Below are positions 18,918 to 27,926 of a DNA stretch of 64,000 nt, piece by piece (position 1 is the first letter of the stretch; the number at the start of each line of letters is the position of its first letter). The stretch covers positions 346,341 to 410,340 of the forward strand of contig NZ_VTZW01000003.1 of the NCBI RefSeq assembly GCF_009728995.1, read 5' to 3'. This DNA comes from Streptomonospora sp. PA3. Lineage in GTDB: Bacteria; Actinomycetota; Actinomycetes; Streptosporangiales; Streptosporangiaceae. The notes under the pieces are model-generated. The model saw nothing but the letters and a program-made list of their open reading frames with translations. It was not told the origin of the DNA and did not search any database. The translations under genes were made by a program, and so were the position numbers.

Positions 18918-21863
18918 GTGCCAGCCATACTCGACAAGGTCCTCCGCGCAGGCGAGGGCAAGATCCTGCGCAAGCTGAACAAGCTCAAGGACCAGATCAA
19001 CTCCATCGAGGACGACTTCGTCGATCTCAGCGACACCGAGCTGCGCGAGCTCACCGACGAGCTGCGCGAGCGGCACAAGGACGGCGAGTCGCTCGACGAC
19101 CTCCTGCCCGAGGCGTTCGCGGCGGTGCGCGAGGCGGCCAAGCGGACCCTCGGCCAGCGCCACTTCGACGTCCAGCTCATGGGCGGCGCGGCACTACACT
19201 TCGGCAACATCGCCGAGATGAAGACCGGTGAGGGCAAGACGCTGACCTCCGCCCTCGCCGTCTACCTGAACGCGCTGACCGGCGACGGCGTGCACGTGGT
19301 CACCCCCAACGACTACCTGGCCAAGCGCGACGCCGAGAACATGGGCCGCATCTACCAGTTCCTCGGCATGAAGGTCGGCGTGCTGGCGCCGGAGATGCCG
19401 CGCGGCGACCGCCAGGCCGCCTACGCCGCCGACATCACCTACGGGACCAACAACGAGTTCGGTTTCGACTACCTGCGCGACAACATGGCCATCTCGCTGG
19501 AGGAGTGCGTCCAGCGCGGCCACGCCTACGCGATCGTCGACGAGGTCGACTCCATCCTCATCGACGAGGCGCGCACCCCGCTGATCATCAGCGGCCCCGC
19601 CGAGCAGAACTCCAAGTGGTACTCCGAGTTCGCCAAGATCGCCCCGCGACTGGTCCGCGACACCGACTACGAGGTCGAGGAGAAGAACCGCACCGTCGGC
19701 ATCACCGAGAGCGGTGTGGCCAAGGTCGAGGACTGGCTGGGGATCGACAACCTCTACGAGTCGGTCAACACGCCCCTCATCAGCTTCCTGAACAACGCCA
19801 TCAAGGCCAAGGAGCTCTACCGGCGCGACAAGGAGTACATCGTCAAGGACGGCGAGGTGCTCATCGTCGACGAGTTCACCGGCCGGGTGCTGCGCGGGCG
19901 CCGCTACAACGAGGGCATGCACCAGGCGATCGAGGCCAAGGAGCGCGTCCGGATCAAGGACGAGAACCAGACCCAGGCCAAGATCACCCTGCAGAACTAC
20001 TTCCGCCTCTACGACAAGCTGGCCGGCATGACCGGTACCGCCGTCACCGAGGCCGCGGAGTTCAACCAGACCTACGGCATCGGCGTCGTGCCCATCGCCA
20101 CCAACAAGCCGATGATCCGCTCCGACGAGCGCGACGTCATCTACAAGGGCGAGGACGCCAAGTTCGAGGCGGTCGTCGACGACATCGCCGAGTGCAACGA
20201 GAAGGGCCAGCCGGTCCTGGTCGGCACCACCAGCGTCGAGAAGTCCGAGCTGCTGTCGAAGATGCTCAAGCGGCGCGGCATCGCCCACGAGGTCCTCAAC
20301 GCCAAGAACCACGCGCGTGAGGCCGCGATCATCGCCCGGGCGGGCAAGCTCGGCGCCGTCACCGTCGCCACCAACATGGCCGGGCGCGGCACCGACATCA
20401 TGCTCGGCGGCAACCCCGAGTTCATGGCCGACGAGGAGCTGCAGCGGCGCGGTCTGACCCCGCTGGAGACCCCCGAGGAGTACGAGGCCGCCTGGCCGGA
20501 GGCCCTGGAGAAGGCCAAGAAGGAGGTCGAGAGCGAGCACGAGCAGGTCGTCGAGGCCGGCGGGCTCTACGTGCTGGGCACCGAGCGGCACGAGTCCCGG
20601 CGCATCGACAACCAGCTGCGCGGCCGCTCCGGCCGCCAGGGCGACCCGGGCCTCTCGCGCTTCTACCTCTCCCTTGAGGACGACCTCATGCGCCTGTTCA
20701 ACAGCGCGCGGGTCGAGCTCATCTACGACCGGCTGAACATCCCCGACGACCAGCCCATCGAGTCCAAGGTCGTCACCAAGGCCATCCAGTCGGCCCAGGC
20801 CCAGGTCGAGGCGCAGAACTTCGAGATCCGCAAGAACGTCCTGAAGTACGACGAGGTCCTCAATCGCCAGCGCAAGGTCATCTACGCCGAGCGGCGCAAG
20901 GTTCTGGAGGGCGCCGATCTGCGCGAGCAGGCCGAGGGCATGCTCGACGACGTGCTCGACGGCTACGTCCGCGCCGCCACCTCCGAGGGCGACGCCGGCG
21001 ACTGGGACCTCGACCGGTTGTGGAAGGCGTTCAAGCAGATCTATCCGATCAGCTTCAGCGTCGACGACCTGATCGAGGAGAACGGCGGCGAGCTCAGCAC
21101 GCTGACGCCCGACATCATCTCCGAGCGGGTGCGCGAGGACGCCCACGAGGCCTACGCGCGCCGCGAGGAGGAGCTGGGCTCGGAGGCCATGCGCGAGCTG
21201 GAGCGCCGGGTGATCCTGGAGGTCATGGGCCGCAAGTGGCGCGAGCACCTCTACGAGATGGACTACCTCCAGCAGGGCATCGGCCTGCGCGCCATGGCCC
21301 AGCGCAACCCGCTGATCGAGTACCAGCGGGAGGGCTTCGACATGTTCCAGGAGATGCTCGAAGCCATCAAGGAGGAGTCGGTCGGCTACCTCTTCAACGT
21401 CGAGGTGCAGGTCCGCGGCCGCAGCACCGCGTCGGTCACCCCGGCCGGCGCCGCCGCCACTGCGGCCGGCGCCGCCGGCGCGGTGGTCACCGCGGCTCCG
21501 GCGGAGGGCGCCGTGGCCACCGAGGAGCGCGAGGAGGCCGAGGCGCCCGAGAAGACCGGCGCCGAGTCGGCCGGCCTGGACGCCGAGGACGTCGTCGAGG
21601 CCGAGGCCGCAGCCGAGCGCGAGGCGGCGGCCGACAAGGACGCCGTCGACGACGGCGGCGAGGAGATCGTGGTCCCCGGATTCGGCCAGAGCCGCCCCAG
21701 TCGGCTGCAGTACTCGGCGCCGTCCGAGGACGGCGGTGTCGACACCCGCACCGAGACCGCCGAGGACGCCTACGCCGGCACCTCCCGCAACGCCCCGTGC
21801 CCCTGCGGGTCGGGCAAGAAGTTCAAGAAGTGCCACGGCGACCCGCGCAACCGCAACGCCTAG
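18918..21863 (+). CDS. secA: preprotein translocase ATPase subunit SecA
   Basis: A 981-aa motor of the general secretion pathway that threads preproteins through SecYEG. Visible elements are the helicase-type Walker A GEGKT (residues 104-108), the [13 protein letters not shown] segment of NBD1, the preprotein-crosslinking domain, NBD2 with [18 protein letters not shown] and [11 protein letters not shown], and a low-complexity Ala/Glu-rich linker (about 840-930). The C-terminal zinc-binding SEC-C motif is [15 protein letters not shown]. The start is GTG at 18918, with GGAG at 18903-18906. A TAGGAT hexamer at 18843-18848 may be the -10. A 14-bp hairpin follows the stop. Confidence 0.97.
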   Translation: MPAILDKVLRAGEGKILRKLNKLKDQINSIEDDFVDLSDTELRELTDELRERHKDGESLDDLLPEAFAAVREAAKRTLGQRHFDVQLMGGAALHFGNIAEMKTGEGKTLTSALAVYLNALTGDGVHVVTPNDYLAKRDAENMGRIYQFLGMKVGVLAPEMPRGDRQAAYAADITYGTNNEFGFDYLRDNMAISLEECVQRGHAYAIVDEVDSILIDEARTPLIISGPAEQNSKWYSEFAKIAPRLVRDTDYEVEEKNRTVGITESGVAKVEDWLGIDNLYESVNTPLISFLNNAIKAKELYRRDKEYIVKDGEVLIVDEFTGRVLRGRRYNEGMHQAIEAKERVRIKDENQTQAKITLQNYFRLYDKLAGMTGTAVTEAAEFNQTYGIGVVPIATNKPMIRSDERDVIYKGEDAKFEAVVDDIAECNEKGQPVLVGTTSVEKSELLSKMLKRRGIAHEVLNAKNHAREAAIIARAGKLGAVTVATNMAGRGTDIMLGGNPEFMADEELQRRGLTPLETPEEYEAAWPEALEKAKKEVESEHEQVVEAGGLYVLGTERHESRRIDNQLRGRSGRQGDPGLSRFYLSLEDDLMRLFNSARVELIYDRLNIPDDQPIESKVVTKAIQSAQAQVEAQNFEIRKNVLKYDEVLNRQRKVIYAERRKVLEGADLREQAEGMLDDVLDGYVRAATSEGDAGDWDLDRLWKAFKQIYPISFSVDDLIEENGGELSTLTPDIISERVREDAHEAYARREEELGSEAMRELERRVILEVMGRKWREHLYEMDYLQQGIGLRAMAQRNPLIEYQREGFDMFQEMLEAIKEESVGYLFNVEVQVRGRSTASVTPAGAAATAAGAAGAVVTAAPAEGAVATEEREEAEAPEKTGAESAGLDAEDVVEAEAAAEREAAADKDAVDDGGEEIVVPGFGQSRPSRLQYSAPSEDGGVDTRTETAEDAYAGTSRNAPCPCGSGKKFKKCHGDPRNRNA

Positions 21864-21889
21864 AGCGGGTGCCGATGCGGTGAACCTGC

Positions 21890-21937
21890 GGCGGCGGCCG
21901 CGGTCGGAGTCCTCCGGGCTCCGCCGCGGCCGCCGCC
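21890..21937 (+). terminator. secA terminator hairpin
   Basis: GGCGGCGGCCGCGG (21890-21903) pairs perfectly with CCGCGGCCGCCGCC (21924-21937). The loop itself contains GGAG/CTCC. It starts 26 nt after the secA stop and just precedes a block of foldback repeats. Confidence 0.65.
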
Positions 21938-21948
21938 ACTCCATCGGG

Positions 21949-22430
21949 GACGCTTCGCGTCACGTGCCCGCCCGCCGGCCCGCCACCACCCCATCGGGGA
22001 CGCTTCCCGTCACGTGTTTCCTTGCCGCCGAGCGCACGCGGTACCTGCCGGATGGAGCCGCGCCCCCGGTGGCCGGGTTCCAGCGCATAAGGTGCACCGT
22101 GCGCTCGGCGGCAAGCCGGCGCGCGGCGCTTCGCGCATCTCAGCCCCATTGCCGCAGCCGCTGTGGTGCTCGCCTTGGGTGGTTCCCGGTGGGTTCCTGC
22201 TGTCGTCGGGATAGAGGAACCCTCCGGGTACCACCCGGGGCGGCCACCGTCGGGGTTGCGGCAATGGGCGCGGTTCGCGTAGCGCGGTCGCAGCTTGCCG
22301 CCGAGCGCACGCGGTACCTGCCGGATGGAGCCGCGCCCCCGGTGGCCGGGTTCCAGCGCATAAGGTGCACCGTGCGCTCGGCGGCAAGCCGGCGCAGAAC
22401 AAGTACGTGGCGCGAAGCGACTCCGTTAGC
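21949..22430. repeat. foldback repeat locus A (two H hairpins around a G hairpin)
   Basis: Intergenic mosaic of palindromic modules. Two copies of a small hairpin module M (GACGCTTCGCGTC at 21949-21961; a degenerate copy near 22000) come first. Hairpin H at 22021-22115 has arms CTTGCCGCCGAGCGCACG and CGTGCGCTCGGCGGCAAG, an 18-bp perfect stem. CCATTGCCGCAGCC (22146-22159) pairs with GGTTGCGGCAATGG (22254-22267). These enclose hairpin G, with arms 22177-22198 and 22215-22236, 20 of 22 pairs. A second H (22293-22389) repeats at least 102 nt of the first identically. Then comes a reversed M-like segment (CGCGAAGCG near 22410). No open reading frame is credible. Confidence 0.85.
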
Positions 22431-22547
22431 GGCGGTGGTCCGCGGTGGTTCCTGCGGTCCCGGCGGAAGGCTGGAACCGCGCCAAGACCCCGCGGGGCGG
22501 CCCGCCCCACGGGGTCCCGGTCGTGTCGGCCTGGACTCCGGCCCGTG

Positions 22548-23981
22548 TCAGCCGCTCGAACGGCTGCCGCCGCTGCCGCCGCCGCTGCTGTCGGCCGCCT
22601 CCGATCCCGTGCCCGTTCCCGACGACGACGCCGAGGCGTCGGGGTCGGTGGCCACCGAGGCCTGCTCCTCCACGGGTTCGCGGCCCGGGGTGGGCAGGTT
22701 CAGCCGGGTGATGAGGACGTAGAAGACCAGGTAGTACAGCACGGCGTAGACCAGCCCCATGCCCAGGATCCAGCCCAGTCCGGTCGTGTTGGACTTGAAC
22801 GCGTTCAGCACCAGGTCGATGAGCCCCGCGGAGAACCCGAAGCCCAGGTGCGCGTCGAGGGCGTTGAGTATCGCCATCGAGACGCCGGTGAGGACGACGT
22901 GCACGACGAACAGCACCGGCGCGATGAAGATGAACGCGAACTCGATCGGCTCGGTGATGCCTGTGACGAAGGCGGTCAGCGCGGCGGAGATCATGATGCC
23001 GCCGACCGCGGCCCGCTGGCTCGGGTGGGCCGCCCGCCACATCGCGAAGGCCGCCGCGGGCAGGCCGAACATCAGCACGGGGAAGAAGCCGGAGAGGAAG
23101 CCGCCGGCGGTGGGGTCGCCGGCCAGGTAGCGGTTGATCTCGCCGTGGATCACGGCGCCGGTGTCGGGATCGGTGTAGCTGCCGAAGACGAACCACACCA
23201 CGGAGTTGACGATGTGGTGCAGGCCGAAGGGCAGCAGCAGCCGGTTGACCACGCCGTAGACCCCGGCGCCCACCGCGCCCGAGCCGACGATCCACTCGCC
23301 CAGGCCGTTGATCCAGCCGCCCACGGTCGGCCAGACGAAGCCGAACACCACGGCGACCAGTAGCGCCGCCACGGCGGTGATGATGGGCACGAACCTGCGG
23401 CCGCCGAAGAAGCCCAGCCATGCGGGCAGCTTGATGCGGTAGTAGCGCTGCCAGAGCAGGGCGGCGATGAGGCCGATGACGATGCCGCCGAGCACATCGG
23501 TCGGGTTCTTAACGCCCCAGTTGATGACCTCGGCGCCCTCGGCGTCGAAGGCGGTCACCCGCTCGCGCAGTTCGCCGCTGGGGTCGAAGTTGAAGAACAT
23601 GTAGCGCGTCACGCGGTCGAAGACCACGTAGCCCACCACGGCGGCCAGGGCGGTGGAGCCGTCGGCGCGCTTGGCGAAGCCGATGGCCACGCCCACGGCG
23701 AACAGCAGCGGCATCGCCTGGAACAGCGCGTCGCCGGCGGTGCCGATGACGCCGGCGACCGGCTGCATCCAGCCCATGCCGCCGACGTCGGCGAGCCCGC
23801 CGGGCTCGCCCCCGTTGCTGCCGAGCATGTCGCCCTGGCCCAGGCGCAGCAGGATCGCCGCCGCCGGCAGGACGGCGATGGGCATCATCAGGCTGCGGCC
23901 GATGCGCTGCAGTACGCCGAGGACCTTCGAGGAGGATCCGGTGGCGGGTGGACCACCGGAGGCTGTCGACGTGGAACTCAC
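22548..23981 (-). CDS. PTS system N-acetylglucosamine-type transporter subunit EIIC
   Basis: A 477-aa membrane permease of the glucose/GlcNAc PTS family. About ten hydrophobic segments span residues 20-430, with the sugar-binding signature GITEPIEF starting near residue 341. The tail from about 440 is Ser/Gly-rich. The GlcNAc assignment rests on context: a DasR-like regulator immediately upstream and NagZ and a glucosamine-6-P isomerase/deaminase nearby; glucose or maltose cannot be excluded from sequence alone. GTG at 23981 has GAGGAACCC before it. It follows the regulator gene by 69 nt on the same strand, so they probably form an operon. IIB and IIA are separate genes. Confidence 0.88.
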   Translation of the reverse strand: MSSTSTASGGPPATGSSSKVLGVLQRIGRSLMMPIAVLPAAAILLRLGQGDMLGSNGGEPGGLADVGGMGWMQPVAGVIGTAGDALFQAMPLLFAVGVAIGFAKRADGSTALAAVVGYVVFDRVTRYMFFNFDPSGELRERVTAFDAEGAEVINWGVKNPTDVLGGIVIGLIAALLWQRYYRIKLPAWLGFFGGRRFVPIITAVAALLVAVVFGFVWPTVGGWINGLGEWIVGSGAVGAGVYGVVNRLLLPFGLHHIVNSVVWFVFGSYTDPDTGAVIHGEINRYLAGDPTAGGFLSGFFPVLMFGLPAAAFAMWRAAHPSQRAAVGGIMISAALTAFVTGITEPIEFAFIFIAPVLFVVHVVLTGVSMAILNALDAHLGFGFSAGLIDLVLNAFKSNTTGLGWILGMGLVYAVLYYLVFYVLITRLNLPTPGREPVEEQASVATDPDASASSSGTGTGSEAADSSGGGSGGSRSSG

Positions 23982-24050
23982 GGGTTCCTCCCTGTTTCGA
24001 ACGGGTCGGATGGTGGGTGCGCGCGGACGCGCGGTGGGGCCGGGCGGTGG

Positions 24051-24791
24051 TCAGGAGCCGCCCGGACGTCGGGGGTCGAGGCGCGAGTGCAGCGTGTAGC
24101 GGTCGGCTCGGTACCGCGAGGTCGCCAACTCGACGCAGCGGCCGTTGGCGAAGCTGCGGCGCCGCATCGACAGCACCGCACTGTTCTGCGGCAGGCCGAG
24201 CAGCTTGGCGTCGGCCGGGTCGCAGACCGCGGCCTCGATGGTCTGCTCGCCGGAGTCGAGGATGATTCCGTAATCCTGCTCCAGCACCGCATACAGCGAC
24301 CGGCCGGCCAGGTTGCGCTTGTCCAGTCCGGGCGCCAGGTCGACGGGGATGTTGGACCGCTCCACCGCCATGGGCTCGCCGTCGGCGGTGCGCAGCCGCT
24401 CGATGTGGTGCACCGGGGTCTCGGGCGCCAGGCCCATGTCCCGGGCGGTGCTGCCGCTTGCGGGCAGGACCCGGCGCACCAGGTCCTGGGCGCCGGGGCG
24501 GAAGCCGCGGGCGCGCATGTCCTCGGTGAATGAGGCCAGCGCCAGCGACATCTCGATCTTGGGCCGGGCCAGGAAGGTGCCCTTGCCCGGGACGCGGTAC
24601 AGCTTGCCCTCCGAGACCAGCAGGTCGATGGTCTGGCGCACGGTCATCCGCGACAGGCCGTAGCGCTGGCCCAGTTCGCGCTCAGAGGGGATCGGGTCGT
24701 CCACCGAGAGGCCGGTTTCCACGATCCAGTCGAGTAGCAGGTCCCTAAGCTGCGAATACTTGGGAACGGGACTCGTGGGATCGATCGCCAT
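24051..24791 (-). CDS. GntR/HutC-family transcriptional regulator, DasR-like
   Basis: A 246-aa repressor-type regulator. The winged helix-turn-helix (about 12-78) contains PSERELGQRYGLSRMTVRQTI and a GKLYRVPGKGTFL wing. The UTRA effector domain (about 95-240) binds phosphosugars in this family. Overall sequence, PTS neighbours and the dre-like sites in its own upstream region point to the DasR/NagR group, which responds to glucosamine-6-phosphate or GlcNAc-6-phosphate. ATG at 24791 has a poor Shine-Dalgarno. Divergent from the SIS gene and probably autoregulated. Confidence 0.88.
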   Translation of the reverse strand: MAIDPTSPVPKYSQLRDLLLDWIVETGLSVDDPIPSERELGQRYGLSRMTVRQTIDLLVSEGKLYRVPGKGTFLARPKIEMSLALASFTEDMRARGFRPGAQDLVRRVLPASGSTARDMGLAPETPVHHIERLRTADGEPMAVERSNIPVDLAPGLDKRNLAGRSLYAVLEQDYGIILDSGEQTIEAAVCDPADAKLLGLPQNSAVLSMRRRSFANGRCVELATSRYRADRYTLHSRLDPRRPGGS

Positions 24792-24828
24792 GGAGGTTGC
24801 CTGTTCGGTCGTGTGACATTCTGGTAGG

Positions 24829-24854
24829 ACTGGTATAGGCCGGACTAGACCACA
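24829..24854. promoter_or_regulatory. two overlapping dre-like (DasR-responsive) operators
   Basis: Compared with the known dre consensus ACTGGTCTAGACCACT, GCCGGACTAGACCACA (24839-24854) matches 12 of 16 and ACTGGTATAGGCCGGA (24829-24844) matches 11 of 16. They lie between the divergent regulator and SIS gene starts, so one bound regulator dimer set could control both arms of the PTS locus. An additional CTGGTA half-site lies at 24821-24826. Binding is inferred. Confidence 0.75.
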
Positions 24855-24973
24855 GCCCGGCCATGTGTGTCAATATGTGGACCCCGGCACACCCAGGCCA
24901 TCCCGCAGCGTGCCGTAACCGCTGGCCACAGCGGCCTCATCGGCACTGAGACGGACCCGAGGGAAGACATCTG

Positions 24974-26017
24974 ATGACAACCACGACAAGCGTCATGCGC
25001 TCGGAGATCGCCGAGCAGCCCGAGGCGCTGCGCGCGACCCTGGACACGCTGCTGCCGCTGACGCCGGAGATCGCCGCCCTCGGCAGCCAGACCCGGCAGG
25101 TGCTGTTCATCGCCCGCGGCTCCTCCGACAACGCCGCCGTCTACGGCAGCTACCTGCTGCAGGCCCACACCGGGCGCCTGGCCACCCTCGCATCCCCGTC
25201 CATCGCCACCACCTACGGCGCCAAGGTGGATCTGACCGGGGTGCTCGCCGTGGCCATCTCCCAGTCGGGCCGCACCGAGGAGATCGTCGACACCATGGCC
25301 TGGGCCGCCGACTGCGGCGCCCGCACCGTCGGCGTCACCAACGGCGAGGGGTCGCCGCTGACCCGCGCCGCCGACCTCGCCCTGGTCACCCGCGCCGGCA
25401 GCGAGCTCGCGGTACCGGCCACCAAGACCTACACCACCCAGCTGGCCGCCCTCGCCGTGCTCGCCCTGGGCCTGGGCGCCGATCTGGACCCCGCTGAGTT
25501 GCAGGCCGTCCCCGAGGCCATCGACCAGGTGCTCGCCCAGCCCGGCGACGACACAGACGCCATCGTGGAGCGCCTCGTCGGCGTGCAGGGCGCGGTGGTC
25601 TCCGGGCGCGGCATGGCCTTCTCCACCGCCCTGGAGGCCGCCCTCAAGCTCAAGGAGGCCTGCTACCTGCACGCGATGGGGCTGTCCTACGCCGACCTGC
25701 TGCACGGCCCCATCGCCGTCGTCGACCGCTTCACCCCGGCGCTGCTGACCGCCGCGAACTCCGGCCCGACGCTCGCCGGCACCGTCGCGCTGGCCGAGCG
25801 GGTGACCGCCGCCGGCGCGCCCGCCTACGGCATCGGCGGGGGAGCCGCGCTCGCCGGCGCCTGCGATTTGTCCGTGCCGGTGCCCGACCTTCCCGAGTGG
25901 CTGGCACCCATCGCGCTCATCGTCCCCGCCCAGCTGATCACCGAGCGGCTGGCCCGGAGGCTGGGCTACAACCCCGACGCACCGCGCGGCCTGGGCAAGG
26001 TCACCCAGACGTCCTGA
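24974..26017 (+). CDS. SIS-domain sugar isomerase, probable glucosamine-6-phosphate deaminase (NagB-II/AgaS-like)
   Basis: A 347-aa cytoplasmic protein made of two SIS domains. It resembles the isomerase half of GlmS without the glutaminase domain. Signatures are ARGSSDNAA (about 48-56), SQSGRTEE (about 96-103) and, in the second SIS domain, ALKLKEACYLHAMGLSYADLLHGP. Proteins of this layout act as type II glucosamine-6-phosphate deaminases or as GlmS-like isomerases. Next to a GlcNAc-type PTS the catabolic role (GlcN-6-P to fructose-6-P plus ammonia) is most likely. ATG at 24974 with GAGGGAAG upstream; first gene of the rightward arm controlled from the dre sites. Confidence 0.85.
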   Translation: MTTTTSVMRSEIAEQPEALRATLDTLLPLTPEIAALGSQTRQVLFIARGSSDNAAVYGSYLLQAHTGRLATLASPSIATTYGAKVDLTGVLAVAISQSGRTEEIVDTMAWAADCGARTVGVTNGEGSPLTRAADLALVTRAGSELAVPATKTYTTQLAALAVLALGLGADLDPAELQAVPEAIDQVLAQPGDDTDAIVERLVGVQGAVVSGRGMAFSTALEAALKLKEACYLHAMGLSYADLLHGPIAVVDRFTPALLTAANSGPTLAGTVALAERVTAAGAPAYGIGGGAALAGACDLSVPVPDLPEWLAPIALIVPAQLITERLARRLGYNPDAPRGLGKVTQTS

Positions 26018-26188
26018 CCCGGCGCGCGGTCCGGCGCGCAGGAGGGCCGCCCCGGCACCCGGCTGGGCGCCGCCCGCCGGGCCGCTTAAGCTCGAAACAT
26101 CCCCGGAGCCACGGCACCCCGGCCGCGGATCCCTCCGCGCGCGGCGCACCGGGTACCGCACCACGCACGAGTCGAACTGGAGGAACAC

Positions 26189-26425
26189 ATGGCCGACAAG
26201 GCAGCGGCGATCGTCGCCGGGCTCGGCGGCGCCGACAACATCGAGGACATCGAGGCGTGCATCACCCGGCTGCGCACCGAGGTCGGCGACCCCGGCAAGG
26301 TCGACGAGCCGGCGCTGAAGGCGGCCGGCGCCCACGGCGTCCTCATCTCCGGAAACGTCGTGCAGGTCGTGGTCGGTCCCGAAGCCGACTCGCTCACCGA
26401 CGACATCAACGACCTGCTCGACTGA
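26189..26425 (+). CDS. PTS EIIB component, glucose/GlcNAc type
   Basis: A 78-aa phosphocarrier. The phosphorylated cysteine lies in the hallmark CITRLR (Cys24), followed by the typical GVLISGNVVQVVVGPEA strand region. It receives phosphate from EIIA and passes it to sugar moving through EIIC; EIIC is the separate minus-strand gene about 2.2 kb away. ATG at 26189 has GGAGG 6 nt upstream. It lies 171 nt after the SIS gene and 79 nt before EIIA. Confidence 0.93.
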   Translation: MADKAAAIVAGLGGADNIEDIEACITRLRTEVGDPGKVDEPALKAAGAHGVLISGNVVQVVVGPEADSLTDDINDLLD

Positions 26426-26504
26426 CGTCCGCCCGCCTCGCCCGAACCCCCAACCGGGCGCGGCCCGCCGCCGGCGGCCGCGCCCCGTCCGCAGGAGGTG
26501 CTGC

Positions 26505-26951
26505 GTGCTCCACGTGCTCGCCCCCGTCCCCGGGACCGCCGTCGCGATGGCGGAGGTCCCCGACCCGGTCTTCGCCCAGGGCATGGTCGGCCCCGGCGCG
26601 GCCGTGCAGCCCGCCCCCCGGCCGCAGGAGGCCGTGGCACCGGTCAGCGGGCAGGTGGTCAAACTGCACCCGCACGCCTTCATGGTGCTGGCCGACGGCG
26701 CCCGCGGCGTCCTGGTGCACCTGGGCATCGACACCGTCAAGCTCGACGGGGCCGGATTCGAAAAGCTCGTCGAGGAGGGCGCGCACGTCGAGGCGGGCAC
26801 TCCCGTCATCCGGTGGAACCCCGCCGACGTCGAGGCCAAGGGGCTCTCCGCGGTGGTGCCCGTCGTCGCGCTGGACGCCGACACCGGCGCGGTGGACGCG
26901 CCGGCCCGCGGGGAAGTGGCCACCGGCGACGCGTTGTTCTCCTGGTCATGA
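26505..26951 (+). CDS. PTS EIIA component, glucose type (Crr-like)
   Basis: A 148-aa phosphocarrier of the EIIA-Glc family. The active-site histidines are His57 (HPHAFM) and His72 in GVLVHLGIDTVKL; the second is the phosphorylated residue by family alignment. It transfers phosphate from HPr to EIIB. In proteobacteria its homologue also has regulatory roles; nothing here shows that. GTG at 26505 follows GCAGGAGG at good spacing. Its stop overlaps the start of the HAD gene (ATGA), implying coupling. Confidence 0.93.
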   Translation: MLHVLAPVPGTAVAMAEVPDPVFAQGMVGPGAAVQPAPRPQEAVAPVSGQVVKLHPHAFMVLADGARGVLVHLGIDTVKLDGAGFEKLVEEGAHVEAGTPVIRWNPADVEAKGLSAVVPVVALDADTGAVDAPARGEVATGDALFSWS

Positions 26952-27625
26952 CCGACACCGACGACACCGCCCCCCGCGCCGCCCTCTTCGACCTCGACGG
27001 GACGCTGATCAACAGCGAGCCGCGCTCCATGGAGGTGTGGTCCCGGCTGCTGGACATGCACAACGTCCCCCACGACGAGACCACCCTGCACCGCTTCATG
27101 GGGCGCCGCGGCGCCGACGTGCTCACCGAGGACCCCCAGCTCTTCCCCGGCGTCACCTGGGACGTGCTGCTGGCCGAGCTGCAGCTGATCCAGTCCGCGC
27201 CCGACCTGCCCGACTCCCAGGAGCTGCCGGAGTCCGTGGCGTTCCTGCACCGCCTGCACGCCCGGGGCGTGCCCTTCGGCCTGGTCACCTCGGCCGGGCG
27301 GGGATGGGCGCGGACCGCCCTGGACCGGCTCGGGGTGCTGGGGATGTTCCGGGGCCTGGTCACCGCCACCGACGTCACCGCGGGAAAGCCCGATCCGGAG
27401 GGCTACCTCAGCGGTGCGCGGATGCTGGGCGAGGACCCGGCACGCATCGTCGTGTTCGAGGACACCCCCGCCGGCATCGAGGCGGGGCGGCGCGCCGGCA
27501 TGCGCGTCGTCGCGATCACCACCACCCACGAGCCCGCGGTGCTGGGCAGGGCCGACCTGGTCGTCGACCACCTCACCGAGGTCGACTGGCCGCGCATCGG
27601 CCGCAGAGAACGGCTCCAGCCGTAG
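26948..27625 (+). CDS. HAD-superfamily phosphatase (class IA, PGMB-like)
   Basis: A 225-aa cytoplasmic hydrolase with all four HAD motifs: FDLDGTL (motif I, nucleophile Asp15), VTSAGRG (motif II region), Lys in TAGKPDPEGY (motif III) and FEDTPAGIEAG (motif IV). A helical cap follows motif I. Such enzymes dephosphorylate sugar phosphates. Inside a PTS operon it may relieve sugar-phosphate stress, but the substrate is inferred. ATG at 26948 overlaps the EIIA stop, and HPr begins 32 nt after it. Confidence 0.9.
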   Translation: MTDTDDTAPRAALFDLDGTLINSEPRSMEVWSRLLDMHNVPHDETTLHRFMGRRGADVLTEDPQLFPGVTWDVLLAELQLIQSAPDLPDSQELPESVAFLHRLHARGVPFGLVTSAGRGWARTALDRLGVLGMFRGLVTATDVTAGKPDPEGYLSGARMLGEDPARIVVFEDTPAGIEAGRRAGMRVVAITTTHEPAVLGRADLVVDHLTEVDWPRIGRRERLQP

Positions 27626-27657
27626 TAGCAGTAGCAACCCGAAGAAAGGTGCCTCCC

Positions 27658-27915
27658 GTGGCGCAACGCCGAGTCACAGTCCAGTCCGAGGTCGGCCTGC
27701 ACGCCCGCCCCGCCGCCCTGTTCGTCGAGGCCGCCGCCAAGGCCGGCGGAGAGGTCACCGTCGCCAAGGGCGAGGGCACCCCGGTCTCGGCCAAGAGCAT
27801 CCTGGCCGTGATGGGCCTGGACGTCCGCAAGGGCGACGAGATCGTCATCAGCGCCGAAGGGGACGACGCCGACGCCCTGCTCGACCGGCTCGTCGAGATC
27901 GCCGAGGCAGGCTAG
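27658..27915 (+). CDS. ptsH: PTS phosphocarrier protein HPr
   Basis: An 85-aa phosphocarrier. Active-site His15 sits in GLHARPAA, and a regulatory-type serine region AKSILAVMGL follows at about 45-54. It shuttles phosphate from EI to EIIA. GTG at 27658 follows AAAGGTG. EI starts 11 nt after its stop, so ptsH-ptsI are one transcription unit. In Streptomyces the general PTS genes are not normally all beside a sugar-specific permease. Confidence 0.95.
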   Translation: MAQRRVTVQSEVGLHARPAALFVEAAAKAGGEVTVAKGEGTPVSAKSILAVMGLDVRKGDEIVISAEGDDADALLDRLVEIAEAG

Positions 27916-27926
27916 AGGGGGCGAGC

